Part shown: in pieces, positions 40,870 through 50,187 of the stretch
How positions within the stretch are numbered: the stretch's first letter is position 1
Layout of the letters: each line of letters opens with the position of its first letter
Assembly (NCBI GenBank): GCA_037178855.1
Contig: JASJZC010000006.1
Span: forward strand, 4,030,001-4,094,000
Direction of reading: 5' to 3'
From: Oscheius sp. JU75
Taxonomy: Eukaryota; Nematoda; Chromadorea; Rhabditida; Rhabditidae
DNA length: 64,000 nt
Translations under genes and position numbers: made by a program
Notes under the pieces: generated by a model
The model's database searches: none
What the model was told of the DNA's origin: nothing
What the model saw: only the letters and a program-made list of their open reading frames with translations

Positions 40870-42021
40870 TTGGGTTGGTAAATAAGTCTTTTCGCTTTTT
40901 GTAAACATGTTCTTTTCCTTGTTTACGACAACGGCCGAGCTATTGGTTATAGCACCTCGTGTTGCTCATTCAATCTTCTACCACCACCATGCAAGACACC
41001 ACTTCCCTTCTTCTTATTCTCTATTCTCTGTTCGTTTTGATCCTGACTATTGATGAGCTGCCACCCTACGATGTGCGACATGAGTTCTTCAAAGGCACGA
41101 ATGGAGCCCAAACGGTGGCTGATATCAACGATGTTTATGACCAAGGGACGACGTCTACGAGGGTATGCCAGTTGTGGCTCTATCGCTTTCGGTCTGGGGA
41201 CAAAAGTGTCGAAGATGAGCCAAGGTCAACTTTTGATGTATCGAAGCTGCTGCAGCTCATGAACGAGAACAATCGCCAGACTACCCGTGAACTAGCAGAA
41301 GCACTGTCTGTCAGTCATGCTGCAGTGGAACATCATTTGAAGCAATTGAGATTTATGAAGAAACTGGGCACTTGGTTGCCGCATGACCTCAGTGACACCA
41401 AGAAGTGGCAGCGCATGCCCGTCGCAAAGAAAGCGTCAATGGGTGGGTCCAGGGCAGACACCAAGTCCTGATGTGAAACCTGACACCCATCAAAAGGAGA
41501 TTATGCTCTGTGTTTCCTGGGATATCGAAGCAGTGGTGCACTGGGAACTGCTGGATGCTGGAACTACCCTTACGGCTGCCATATACAACCAGCAACTTGA
41601 AAAGGTAACCGTTGCACTTCGTCAGAAACGGCCGCTGAAGTCGAAAGTCATCCTGCAGATGGACAACGCGCGCCCTCATGTTGCAAAACTCACTCGCTCC
41701 AAGATCCACGACCTGGGTTGGGAAATTTTATCCCATCCTCCATACAGCCCAGACCTTGCCCCTTCCGACTATTATCTGTTCCGGACCCTCAACAATGAGA
41801 TTGGAGGACAACAGTTCGATTCCGACGACGCACTCAAAACCTAATTGACAAACTCTTCGCGTCGAAACCCAAGGTGTTCTACGAGCGTGGCATCCGTAAG
41901 CTACCCGTGAAATGGGCAGACGTGGTACATCATAATGGTAATAACAACGAATGAAAAAGTTATTTGGAAGTCAATAAATTTTTGCGTTTGAAAAAGCGAA
42001 AAGACTTATTTACCAACCCAA
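40870..42021 (+). mobile_element. Mariner element, full ends, internally deleted
   Basis: The ends are TTGGGTTGGTAAATAAGTC and its reverse complement, about 30 bp, with TA flanks (40868-40869 and 42022-42023). Length is 1152 bp, short for a mariner (usually about 1.25-1.3 kb). The ends are the classic mariner type. Confidence 0.93.
40990..41955 (+). pseudogene. Mariner transposase remnant lacking the first catalytic Asp
   Basis: Recognisable segments in order are RHEFFKGTNGAQTVADINDVY, CQLWLYRFRSGDKSVEDEP, RQTTRELAEALSVSHAAVEHH and GTWLPHDLSDTKKWQR. The reading frame then changes near 41.4 kb, and the block that should carry the first catalytic Asp (GDEKW region) is missing. It resumes with PDVKPDTHQKEIMLC, LQMDNARPHVA (second D) and YSPDLAPSDYYLF (third D, DD34D). 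A premature stop follows SDDALKT. The deletion fits the reduced element length. It cannot encode an active enzyme. Confidence 0.9.
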
Positions 42022-42116
42022 TATTTCCGTTCAAAAGTGATCGAAAATATTCGGATCAAAGCAACAGGCATGTAAAACACCGAAATTCTTACCTTACTTT
42101 TGAAACAAACAACTTT

Positions 42117-42197
42117 CAGTCCGACGAGCAGATGATCTGTCTCGGCCTAATGGTCGTCCTCGTGACCTTCTTCACACTCCTGGCCATAGCCATCTGA
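42117..42197 (+). CDS. Orphan membrane-helix exon next to the mariner insertion
   Basis: After an AACTTTCAG acceptor the sequence reads SDEQMICLGLMVVLVTFF and TLLAIAI, then TGA: one transmembrane helix at a C-terminus. No upstream exon is found. The mariner lies about 95 bp upstream, so it may sit in an intron or may have separated this exon from its gene. Confidence 0.3.
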   Translation, partial: QSDEQMICLGLMVVLVTFFTLLAIAI

Positions 42198-42488
42198 TGC
42201 CGCTCGCTCTGGACCATCTCGGTGGACTAGACGGGGGGAAGAACAGTCGAATCTCATGTTAGACTGAGAGAGAGAAACGACCTAATTAATGAAGAAATTT
42301 TTATTTTAAGCAATATTTACCTAATCTATCAGTCTCGTAACGCTAAAACCAGGGCTTTATCAAATAGCCATTTTCTGGCAGTTTCGTCCTTCCACTCTTC
42401 ATCGTCGTTTTTCAGCGATTTTTGTATTTATAAATGTTTACTAAAACGGCCTCAACAAGAAACACCCATCTAGGAAGCAGATAACGGC

Positions 42489-42748
42489 AACATCAAGGCT
42501 GAACATCATGGTATGACGATTAACTTCCGGTTCTTGAAACTCTACTTTCTGATTTGTGCCCTCGGCCAAGGGATCCAGCTACGAGCAGAGTTCTGCCACA
42601 TCGCGAAATAGTATGATTTGATAAGACCAACTGTAGCTAAGTTGATCAGCAAAAACGATAACAAGACCGAAGTCTCTGACGCAAGTTCAGATAAGAAAAC
42701 GTTCGTAAGGGAAGAAAGGAGACTATTAAAATCAGTTCGTGGAGCGCC
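42489..42748 (+). repeat. Near-identical 260 bp repeat, copy 1
   Basis: Matches 46519-46778 in the same orientation over 260 bp; I count about three differences by eye. It contains an open frame starting MIRPTVAKLISKND with a Lys/Glu-rich tail. The two copies lie about 4 kb apart and flank the LINE. It may be the 5' part of the RTE element or a separate dispersed repeat. Confidence 0.85.
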
Positions 42749-42942
42749 CAATTCCTACTTTTCGTCCGCTCTTCATTCACAGACAGATTTTTCAGCGCTT
42801 TTGTAACGTTTTTCGCTAAATTTCATGAATCTGATTCGCCTAGTAAGATTCCACACCTTTTTTGTAAAGTGGATGCTGAAAATTGTAAGCAAAAAATTAA
42901 CAAAAGAAAATTTCTTAAATTCGCTAAAAGTAGGTTCTGGAT

Positions 42943-43161
42943 TTAAGATAATTCCTTCAAATTCAATTCAACAGAAAGATTGACATGACTAACACCGATC
43001 AAGTTATTATTGATATCTTTTAAGCTGATCTTAGTTGATCTGTGTATTACTTTATGATAAATGACTCGTCTTGATTCTATATTAATCGCTATATCATCAC
43101 CAAGTCTAAATCTGTAAATTGAATTCATTTTTTCCTTATCAACATACGTATCATCTATCAA
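42943..43161 (-). CDS. Unrecognised AT-rich open reading frame
   Basis: A 72-residue frame (MIDDTYVDKEKMNSIYRFRLG...) with ordinary protein-like composition in an AT-rich patch unlike the host genes nearby. No domain, splice or promoter evidence. It may be a fragment of a larger gene. Confidence 0.25.
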   Translation of the reverse strand: MIDDTYVDKEKMNSIYRFRLGDDIAINIESRRVIYHKVIHRSTKISLKDINNNLIGVSHVNLSVELNLKELS

Positions 43162-43318
43162 ATTACAGCATATAAAAATACTATCGTCGGCGATTTTGGA
43201 ATATGTCTACCATATGTCAAAACTTTATTGCTAAAGCCGAAAATATTAGCTAGACTATTTTCTCTGCTATTTCCACACATCTTTTGTTTTCTTTGATTAG
43301 TAGAAGGTTGTTCCGGAT

Positions 43319-45350
43319 CGCGCTCTACCAAGACGAAAACGAGCTACCAGGAAACAAGAGGCGACACCAATAGCAAGGCCGCCGGTCCACTCGCCAACCG
43401 CTACTGGAAGAAGAAAGCAAAGGATCCGTCTGAAGAATACCTGGGCAATACAGACGTACCTCGCCTATTCAATCTGAAGTGCACCATGACTGCTACGTTC
43501 GACTGTGCCACGTTCAATGTCCGCTCTCTCCTGGGAAATACACGTCAAGTGGAACTGCAGGAAGCACTGAACACTGTAAAATGGGATGTCATAGCTCTCA
43601 ACGAACTGCGGCTTCAAGGGAAAGGGAGCGCTGAGTACCTGGAATCAAAAGATGTCCTTTTCTGGAGTGGACACTCGCAGATTTCGCAGCATGGAGTGGG
43701 GTTCCTGGTTCGAGAACAGTACGCCAACGAAGCTGTATTCAATCCTCACTCTGCCAGATGTGCAACTTTGTCCCTGCCACACGAGAAGATCTACATGGTA
43801 GCAGGCTACGGACCAACATCCGCATCTACAGAGGAAGAATACGATGAGTTTCTGGCTACACTCGACAACATGCTGACGCGTACTCCAAGAGGACACACCC
43901 AATCCTTCTCGGAGACTTCAACGCAAAAGTCAGCCAGGACGATTCGAACAAGGACGTTGTGGAAATGGCTACGCTGCAGCAAGGAAACGACCGTGGGAAA
44001 GCCCTCGTTGAACTATGCCGAGCCCACAATCTACGTCTCTGGAGTACTGTATTCGAAAAGCGATCTAAGAGGCTGTGGACATGGAGGAGCCCGAACGGAG
44101 CCACTCACAACCAAATCGACTTCATAGCTGGAAGAAGATCCCTGTCAGTAAAAGACATCCCGATTCTCAACAGACTTGACTACAATTCGGACCATCGCAT
44201 GATCAGGATGCAATTCTAGAACAGAAGCGCAAAGAAGGACAGGAGATTGCACTCTCGAAAAGCTAGTTTGCGATTGATTCCATCTCTTTTCAAAAGCAAT
44301 TTGCAGTTAGAAAGAAGCACTATAGTTCTCGGAGACAATCACAATGTGCGGTGCAATGCAAGCAATACGAGAACTTGCGAAGTAAGCTGAAGACTGCAGC
44401 CCGAACGGCAATGCAAATCGACACCCTTTCACCACGGGTTACAGCTGCAACGAAAATCCTCCTCCAATCACGACGGCTAGCAAGAGGTGACAACTCGGCG
44501 AACGGCAGAATCTCCTACTCCCATCTCACTCAGCAAGCAAGGAGAGCTCTGAGAGACGATCTAGTGGCAAGGAAAGAAGTAGTTTTGCGACGAGCCGTTG
44601 AACAAGGAAGAAGCTTGCAGACGTCAGGAACTTTGAGGGTCTTCCCCGTTTTGAGCCGGACGAGGTCATTCACGCCATCACTCAACTTAGAAGATCTGGA
44701 GCCTCTGGTTCAGACGGAATATCACCTTCTATGCTGTTCCATGCGAGAGAAGAAGCCGGAATAATAATCAGCAACATCATGAATCTCTTGTAGACGGAGG
44801 AGCTGTGCCCAAGAAACTGACAGAAGCTATTGTCACTCTTCTTCACAAATCAGGAGATTCCAATGACCCGGCGAACTTCAGACCCATTGGCCTCTTACAA
44901 TCCTGTGCTAGTGCTCTCCCGTGTACTAATGAGAAGAATGGAACGATGTCTGGCAGACCAAGAGGACGAATGGCAAACCGGCTTTCGAAAGGGATATTCT
45001 ACTATTGACAATCTGCACTCCGTCAAGCAGATCATCGAGAAAAGCACAGAGCATAACCTCAAACTGTGTTTGGACTTTATCGACTCAAAGAAGGCTTTCG
45101 ACACCATTAGCTGGCAATCCACTTGGAATGCGCCCACAGAAACGGGTGTGCGTTCCACTCTCATCCTGCTGCCTCGGCTCTGTGAATCTGGCTTCACATT
45201 CATTCTGATCAACGGTAGCCGTGTTCCAGTTGATGTCAAAAGAGGAGTGCGACAAGGCGATGTTCTCAACCCGAAGCTCTTCAACGCAACACTAAGCCAT
45301 GTCATCAACAAGATCGACTGGGACGTAGAAGGGATCAGAATCAAATAGAC
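43319..45350 (+). mobile_element. RTE-clade non-LTR retrotransposon, truncated and frameshifted
   Basis: The endonuclease part is complete in motifs but frameshifted near 43.89 kb: FNVRSLLGNTRQVELQ, ALNELRL, then LGDFNAKV, and DYNSDHRMI. The reverse transcriptase part has VTLLHKSGDSNDPANFRPI, EWQTGFRKGYSTIDNLHSV and LDFIDSKKAFDTI, in several frames. GYSTIDNLHS is characteristic of the RTE clade. The sequence stops at GVRQGDVLNPKLFN...EGIRIK, before the YADD catalytic motif. The 3' part and tail are therefore missing, which is unusual because retrotransposition normally loses the 5' end. Confidence 0.88.
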
Positions 45351-45687
45351 CATTTATAAAAGAAAAAATGTCTTTTTCTGCAAAAGTATGAAATTTGACG
45401 CTATTACAAATTTTATGGATTCTTAACGCTCTTATCAGCAAATTTGCCACGCTCATATGACATTTAAACAATGAGATAGGACGAGCAGTATAGCCCCAAG
45501 ACAATGACAAAGAAGTATTTTTGAGCAATCGAAAACTTTCGAGTCGTCCTTTTTCCTGATATAAAGCGCTTTAAGACACATCTCAGAGATAAATTGTTCC
45601 AATTTCTAGCATCCCCTTTTGTCGATTTATAGATTGAGTTTTCAGTATGAAAGATATTCATATTTAAATTTTAGAAGATTTCAAAAC

Positions 45688-46128
45688 ATGCCAGTCCTCC
45701 ACATTGGTGTCGAGAACAACACTGATGAGAAAATATACATGAGCAATTTTGAATCAGATGATGATGATGCTTCTCACGTCAATTACAGCTACTGCGACGA
45801 CAAACATTACATTGATCCTAAATGTCGTAGAGAAGATGTTTTCAGAATTGGAAACTTTTTTGGGTTTACAGGTTAGTTTATTTTCCCCAAGACTTATTAG
45901 AAGATAAATTCAGGAAGTGCGTCGCTGTTTTGTGGTGATATTGAGCTTGGAAAAGTTGAGTTTATAATGCCTTTTTCTGGTAAGAATCGCTTCAATGTTC
46001 GCAGCTACAACGAGACCATTAATGGACGTGAATTCACCTTGGTTGAGAAGAACTATAGTACCCATGATTACCATACATACGTTGAGAATAAGTTTATAGT
46101 CGTTAATTCTACTGCTGTCAGAAGATAG
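45688..46128 (+). CDS. Small AT-rich two-exon protein of unknown family
   Basis: ATG at 45688 opens MPVLHIGVENNTDEKIYMS, followed by an Asp-rich loop and NYSYCDDKHYIDPKC. A 43-nt intron after FFGFTG joins in phase to SASLFCGDIELGKVEF, FVRSYNETI-like sequence (FNVRSYNETING) and REFTLVEKNY, ending at TAG 46126-46128, about 131 residues. There is no signal peptide or membrane helix. Alternating short hydrophobic stretches suggest a compact beta-rich cytosolic protein. Codon use is A/T-rich compared with the housekeeping genes here. I do not recognise it; the clean in-phase splice argues it is a real gene. Confidence 0.55.
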
Positions 46129-46289
46129 TCAAGAATGAAATGGGTTGGTGACTGTCGTATACAAATGGTGAGAAGTACTTTAAATAATTATGTTTTTGTT
46201 TTTTTAAACTAGATCGTAATTTGATAGTGGATTTAAATTTTTAATAAACATTTATAAAAGAACTAGGTTTTTTTTAGATAAGCTTTGTT

Positions 46290-46515
46290 TATTTACCAGC
46301 TGCCGATGGCAGCTTTGCAGCCCGTTTGGTCTTGGCTTAGTATTGATAACTTCCCTAGTAACAAGAGTTGCCCCCACAGTCGACTCTTCACCTTGTCGCT
46401 TGACATGAAATGATTTGTCAGAATTTTTGGGTATTAGTGTTGACATGCAATTGTGCGGACACCATGACAGACAGACAGACGGACGGACGGACGGACACCA
46501 CTGCGCCTTAGTAAA
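46290..46515 (-). repeat. Dispersed non-coding repeat, copy 1
   Basis: Read on the minus strand it begins GTGGTGTCCGTCCGTCCGTC and ends in AATACTAAGCCAAGACCAAA then GGCAGCTGGT. The same order of motifs occurs at 58150-58370 in an intron. It includes a GACA/GACG tetranucleotide run (about 46474-46495). It borders the second copy of the 260 bp repeat. Confidence 0.6.
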
Positions 46516-46518
46516 GAA

Positions 46519-46778
46519 AACATCAAGGCTGAACATCATGGTATGACGATTAACTTCCGGTTCTTGAAACTCTACTTTCTAATTTGTGCCCTCGGCCAAG
46601 GGATCCAGCTACGAGCAGAGTTCTGCCACATCGCGAAATAGTATGATTTGATAAGACCAACTGTAGCTAAGTTGATCAGCAAAAACGATGACAAGACCGA
46701 AGTCTCTGACGCAAGTTCAGATAAGAAAACGTTCGTAAGGGAAGAAAGGAGACTATTAAAATCAGTTCGCGGAGCGCC
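46519..46778 (+). repeat. Near-identical 260 bp repeat, copy 2
   Basis: Direct repeat of 42489-42748 with about three differences. Here the open frame runs on past the repeat end (ASSLADLKPPAPQRPRREVQ). Confidence 0.85.
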
Positions 46779-47518
46779 GACAGCGTCCAGCCTGGCAGAT
46801 CTTAAGCCGCCTGCGCCTCAACGACCGCGGAGAGAAGTCCAATGAGTCTGTTTGGAAAAATAACACAAGTAGAGCCTCTTCCGAAAAGGTTATTGGAGGT
46901 CAATGGACCTACAGTACATCGTCTGGTAGACAAGACATATATCTATTTCATCTTAACCGTCCACAGCCGGTGGTACTAGCCTCTTTATACCAAGAACCTG
47001 TTTCGTCTTAAGCGTCCAATGCACGTGTATCCTTAGGTATCCAATACTTTCGTCTAATGAGCCTCTGCTTACCTTCTTCTTCCAAACAGACTTCCTTCAC
47101 GAGCAATTGTTGTCGAAGCAATAAATCATTGGGTGCCCATAGTATTCCTTGGACGCTCAAGGCGAAAAAGAAACAAAGTAAAGAAAAAGAACATGTTTGA
47201 ATTTCAATTGTAGCGTGACTCAATTAATATTCTTCTACTGGACACATGAAACAGAATGAGAGAAAGCACTGTAGACTAGAATTCAAGCGAGTGCTTTTCT
47301 GATCTTGAAGAGCACTCGGTTGAATTTATCATAACTGACTGTGAGCATACATGTAAATTCAGTTTATACTTTTGTATCTTTTTCTTTTGGCAGAAAAATA
47401 CGTGATGAGGTAATCACAAAAAGTGACCGGAGGAAAGAGGCTGGTAATCTTTCAAAAATAAGCGAAAGAACAGAGAAAGCACCATTATTATGGAGGGATT
47501 TGAGAGGAAAGAAAGGTC
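46779..47518. other. Intergenic region, no gene seen
   Basis: No supported gene between the repeat and the RCBTB-like pseudogene. Confidence 0.4.
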
Positions 47519-48201
47519 TCATCTCTTGAAGATTCCTTCCCTGAAAGCCCTAGAAATGAGTCGTTTGATCGAGGAGTCGTCTAATTGACGAAAGCCTTCA
47601 GATTGTGTAACAGCAGTCATGTGGTTCAGACAGCTGAAATCATTCCCGTTCATAACATTTTTCCAAACCTACAATCGGAAAACGGTCTCCTCCAAGGAGA
47701 GGATGCTGAACTTGATGGCCAGTCCGTAGATATTGGCTGCGTTGTCGGTCGAGAGCTGTCTTTCAAGGAGGAGACAACATCCCGTTTACAGTTTTTCCTC
47801 GCAGTAGCAGTTGGCCAGTTCCAGGAGACCAACTGTGGCGTCAATGCCCTCAACCTCGACTTGGTCTGTGTAGACAAAGTTCGAAAAAGCGTGGAAGGTG
47901 TCGTACGAAAAGTCAGCAACAGATATTTCACTAGGTCCAGTTCAGTGAGCAGAACGACAAAGGACTCACTTGACTCTACTCTCCGACCACTTGTCGTCCA
48001 GTCTCGTCCTAAAGTACTGACATCTTATCTTCAACAGAGCCTTGTGAGCAAGACAAGCGAACGCGTCTTCAATGCAACCGAGACGAGCCTCGACGGCACA
48101 GGAGACAGATTGACCCCGGAGAAGTCCCCAAACAAAGATTTTTCCAGACTTGTTAGTCACGGCCGTGATGTTGCAGAGATGGATGGCTGCTATGTCAGTT
48201 A
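47519..48201 (-). pseudogene. RCBTB-like (RCC1/BTB) pseudogene, C-terminal half
   Basis: Four exon pieces with 38-40 nt introns still splice in phase. They read DIAAIHLCNITAVTNKSG, FVWGLLRGQSV, then KALLKIRCQYFRTRLDDKW (BTB start), NEISVADFSYDTFHAFSNFV, VGLLELANCYCEEKL, then FCLNHMTAVTQSEGFRQLD and ISRAFREGIFKR. This is the order of RCBTB1/2. Lesions: the RCC1 repeats upstream are absent; about 45 residues are missing between AFACLAH and KALLK; and a Lys codon after CEEKL is TAA. Intact introns show it arose from genomic DNA, not a processed copy. RCBTB proteins are BTB adaptor candidates for CUL3. An intact parent copy may exist elsewhere. Confidence 0.85.
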
Positions 48202-48310
48202 TCCTAAAGGGTAATCTCATTCAAAAAAAAAGTGTCTTTGTCACTTTTTGTACGATTAGTCACCTACCTGCCTAGTTCCTCAGCCACGGCTCCAACTGGT
48301 TCTTTCTGGC

Positions 48311-48450
48311 TGGCTCCGTTTGGGCTCCTCCATGTCCACAGCCTCTTAGATCGCTTTTCGAATACAGTACTCCAGAGACGTAGATTGTGGGCTCGGCATA
48401 GTTCAACGAGGGCTTTCCCACGGTCGTTTCCTTGCTGCAGCGTAGCCATT
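48311..48450 (-). mobile_element. 140 bp internal LINE endonuclease fragment, inverted
   Basis: The reverse complement matches 43964-44103 of the RTE-like element with one difference that I see (MATLQQGNDRGKALVELCRA...). It carries neither end of the LINE. It lies about 110 bp upstream of the first remaining exon of the RCBTB pseudogene. Confidence 0.88.
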
Positions 48451-48764
48451 ACCCTTATAAAAGATGAGAACTTCTCCCGAACATTCTTGCTACAACACAA
48501 CGATGATGAAGAAGTTGACTTTTGACCGACGATCGACTTAAAAGCGATGTTCGACACGATCACTACTGATAAAGTGGAGATATTTTTCTACCAGGAACAG
48601 GATAATCTTCATCTAACAATGATGGCTTGACTCATGAAGAAGTGCTGGAGGACAAAACCAGAAGCAAGTCCGACAATGAAACAAGTAGTCAGCTTGTTAG
48701 ACTTCCATTTCCTGCCACCACTCTCTTTCTATTAAGGGGACAAAGGAGAGACTTTGCTCAGAAA

Positions 48765-49044
48765 CACTGGCTTCTATCCTGTCTCTTTCACTCTCCGTGT
48801 ACAAGTCTACGGGTCTGAAGAAGGAGAAGAGAAGACAACGATGGACAGAACAGATCACGAGAGAAGAGTTAAAAACGGACTTTTGGAGCCAAAAGCAGAG
48901 ATTGACATTGGTTTTAACCCTATGATTGGAACAATACAGCAGTTTTTGTGTCAGTACAGGCCGAATAACACAGAGGACATCGCGTTCGCAGAGAACTGGA
49001 CAAATGGATTGGTCACTTTCGTCCACTATACTGAATCAAAATAG
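48765..49044 (+). CDS. Terminal exon of an unrecognised protein
   Basis: After a TTTGCTCAG acceptor the frame reads NTGFYPVSFTLRVQVYGSE, KNGLLEPKAEIDIGFNP and NWTNGLVTFVHYTESK, ending at TAG 49042-49044. The N-x-G-x-x-P-V-x-F-x-L pattern is faintly like an immunoglobulin-type strand pair as in MSP domains, but this is not enough for a call. Upstream exons were not found. Confidence 0.3.
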
Positions 49045-49478
49045 TTCCAGCTAATTTCCATAATTAGTAAATAAACTTTTTCGAATGTTTTTTTTACAAG
49101 TTCGAGAGGTTGGCTCTTGTCGAAAAACGCTGCTTGTCCTGTCGAAGCAGGTCAAGTCAAAATCAGAGCCAGACATTTGTTTGTACTTCTTTTCTCCCCC
49201 AGTACTAGAAAAGAACGTAGCTAATATAGTTTACTAATACTAGATAATACAATAATCTGGCCGGCGATAGGGAAGAGAGGGAGGCTAACGGTATAACGTC
49301 TGTGAACGTGTAGCCAGAGGTGGACAGACAGCTTCGGCCGTGCTGTGATAGCAGGAAAAAGTGTTTTTGAGGGAACATGTTAACAGCTACGAGTCAAACT
49401 GGAGCAACGGTCTCTTTTGGATCAACAAATCTCGACCACCCTCTTTTTTTGCGTCCAGTAGGATTTATTACTATGATT

Positions 49479-50018
49479 CTAGGCAGTCTTGGGCGTGAGA
49501 CACTTCTCGACGGCGTTCCTGTAGACGAAGATGGCTCCCTGGGTCTGTGGCAGGTAGAGAAAGATGGCCACGAGGATCTTGACGACCCAGTAGAGAGTCG
49601 ACTCGCCAAAGTAGTAGTCGAAGAGCGAGAAGCAGCCGAAGATGGCCCAGTACGTGAGGAAGCGCGGCGTCTCGGAGCTCGACTGTCCACTACGCAGCAC
49701 GCTCAGAGTTCCGAGGATCAGGTAGACAATGCAGATGTGGTTGGCCACTAAGGGAGCGAAGCCGGTACAGAGCAGCAGCATGATGAGTCCAATGCCAGTG
49801 TAGCCGACGATCTCTCTCTTGATTCCCTGGGTGTCGAGGTAGGCCAGTCCCTGGTCGACGAGGCCAAAGCTGTGCTGCTGGTAGTGCCAGCCGCGAAAAT
49901 CCCAGTGGGTCTGTTGCAGTCCTCCAGCAAGTCCGGCGGTATCGACGGGAGCAGCTTGTTCGGCCATCTTCGGAGTTGCACGACGAGCGAATGAGCGACT
50001 CTTGCTGATCTCTTCCAA
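49479..50018 (-). CDS. yop-1: REEP5/YOP1-family ER membrane-shaping protein
   Basis: A single long frame. The DP1/TB2 domain is clear: AYLDTQGIKREIVGYTGIGL, LLCTGFAPLVANHICIVY, ETPRFLTYWAIFGCFSLFDY and YWVVKILVAIFLYLPQTQGA, followed by NAVEKCLTP. YWAIFGCFSLFD and LPQTQGAxxxY are family signatures. These proteins form hairpins in the ER membrane and, with reticulons, curve tubules. The likely start is MAEQAAPVDTAGLAGG at 49967; an upstream in-frame ATG at 50018 would add 17 basic residues. It looks intact, although pseudogenes lie on both sides. Confidence 0.93.
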   Translation of the reverse strand: MEEISKSRSFARRATPKMAEQAAPVDTAGLAGGLQQTHWDFRGWHYQQHSFGLVDQGLAYLDTQGIKREIVGYTGIGLIMLLLCTGFAPLVANHICIVYLILGTLSVLRSGQSSSETPRFLTYWAIFGCFSLFDYYFGESTLYWVVKILVAIFLYLPQTQGAIFVYRNAVEKCLTPKTA

Positions 50019-50187
50019 GTTTATCTCGTATTCCGTGGCTGTGGCATTCGCATTTGAAGCGATTCATTTTGAGAGCATGTCGCGAAGATCACTGAAGTCC
50101 ATAATCTCTGCTTCAGGGAGCTAAATCTGCTGTGGCTACAAAGTCATCACAACCCACCTTCTCAGTGCTGAGTTTCATTGAAAGCGT

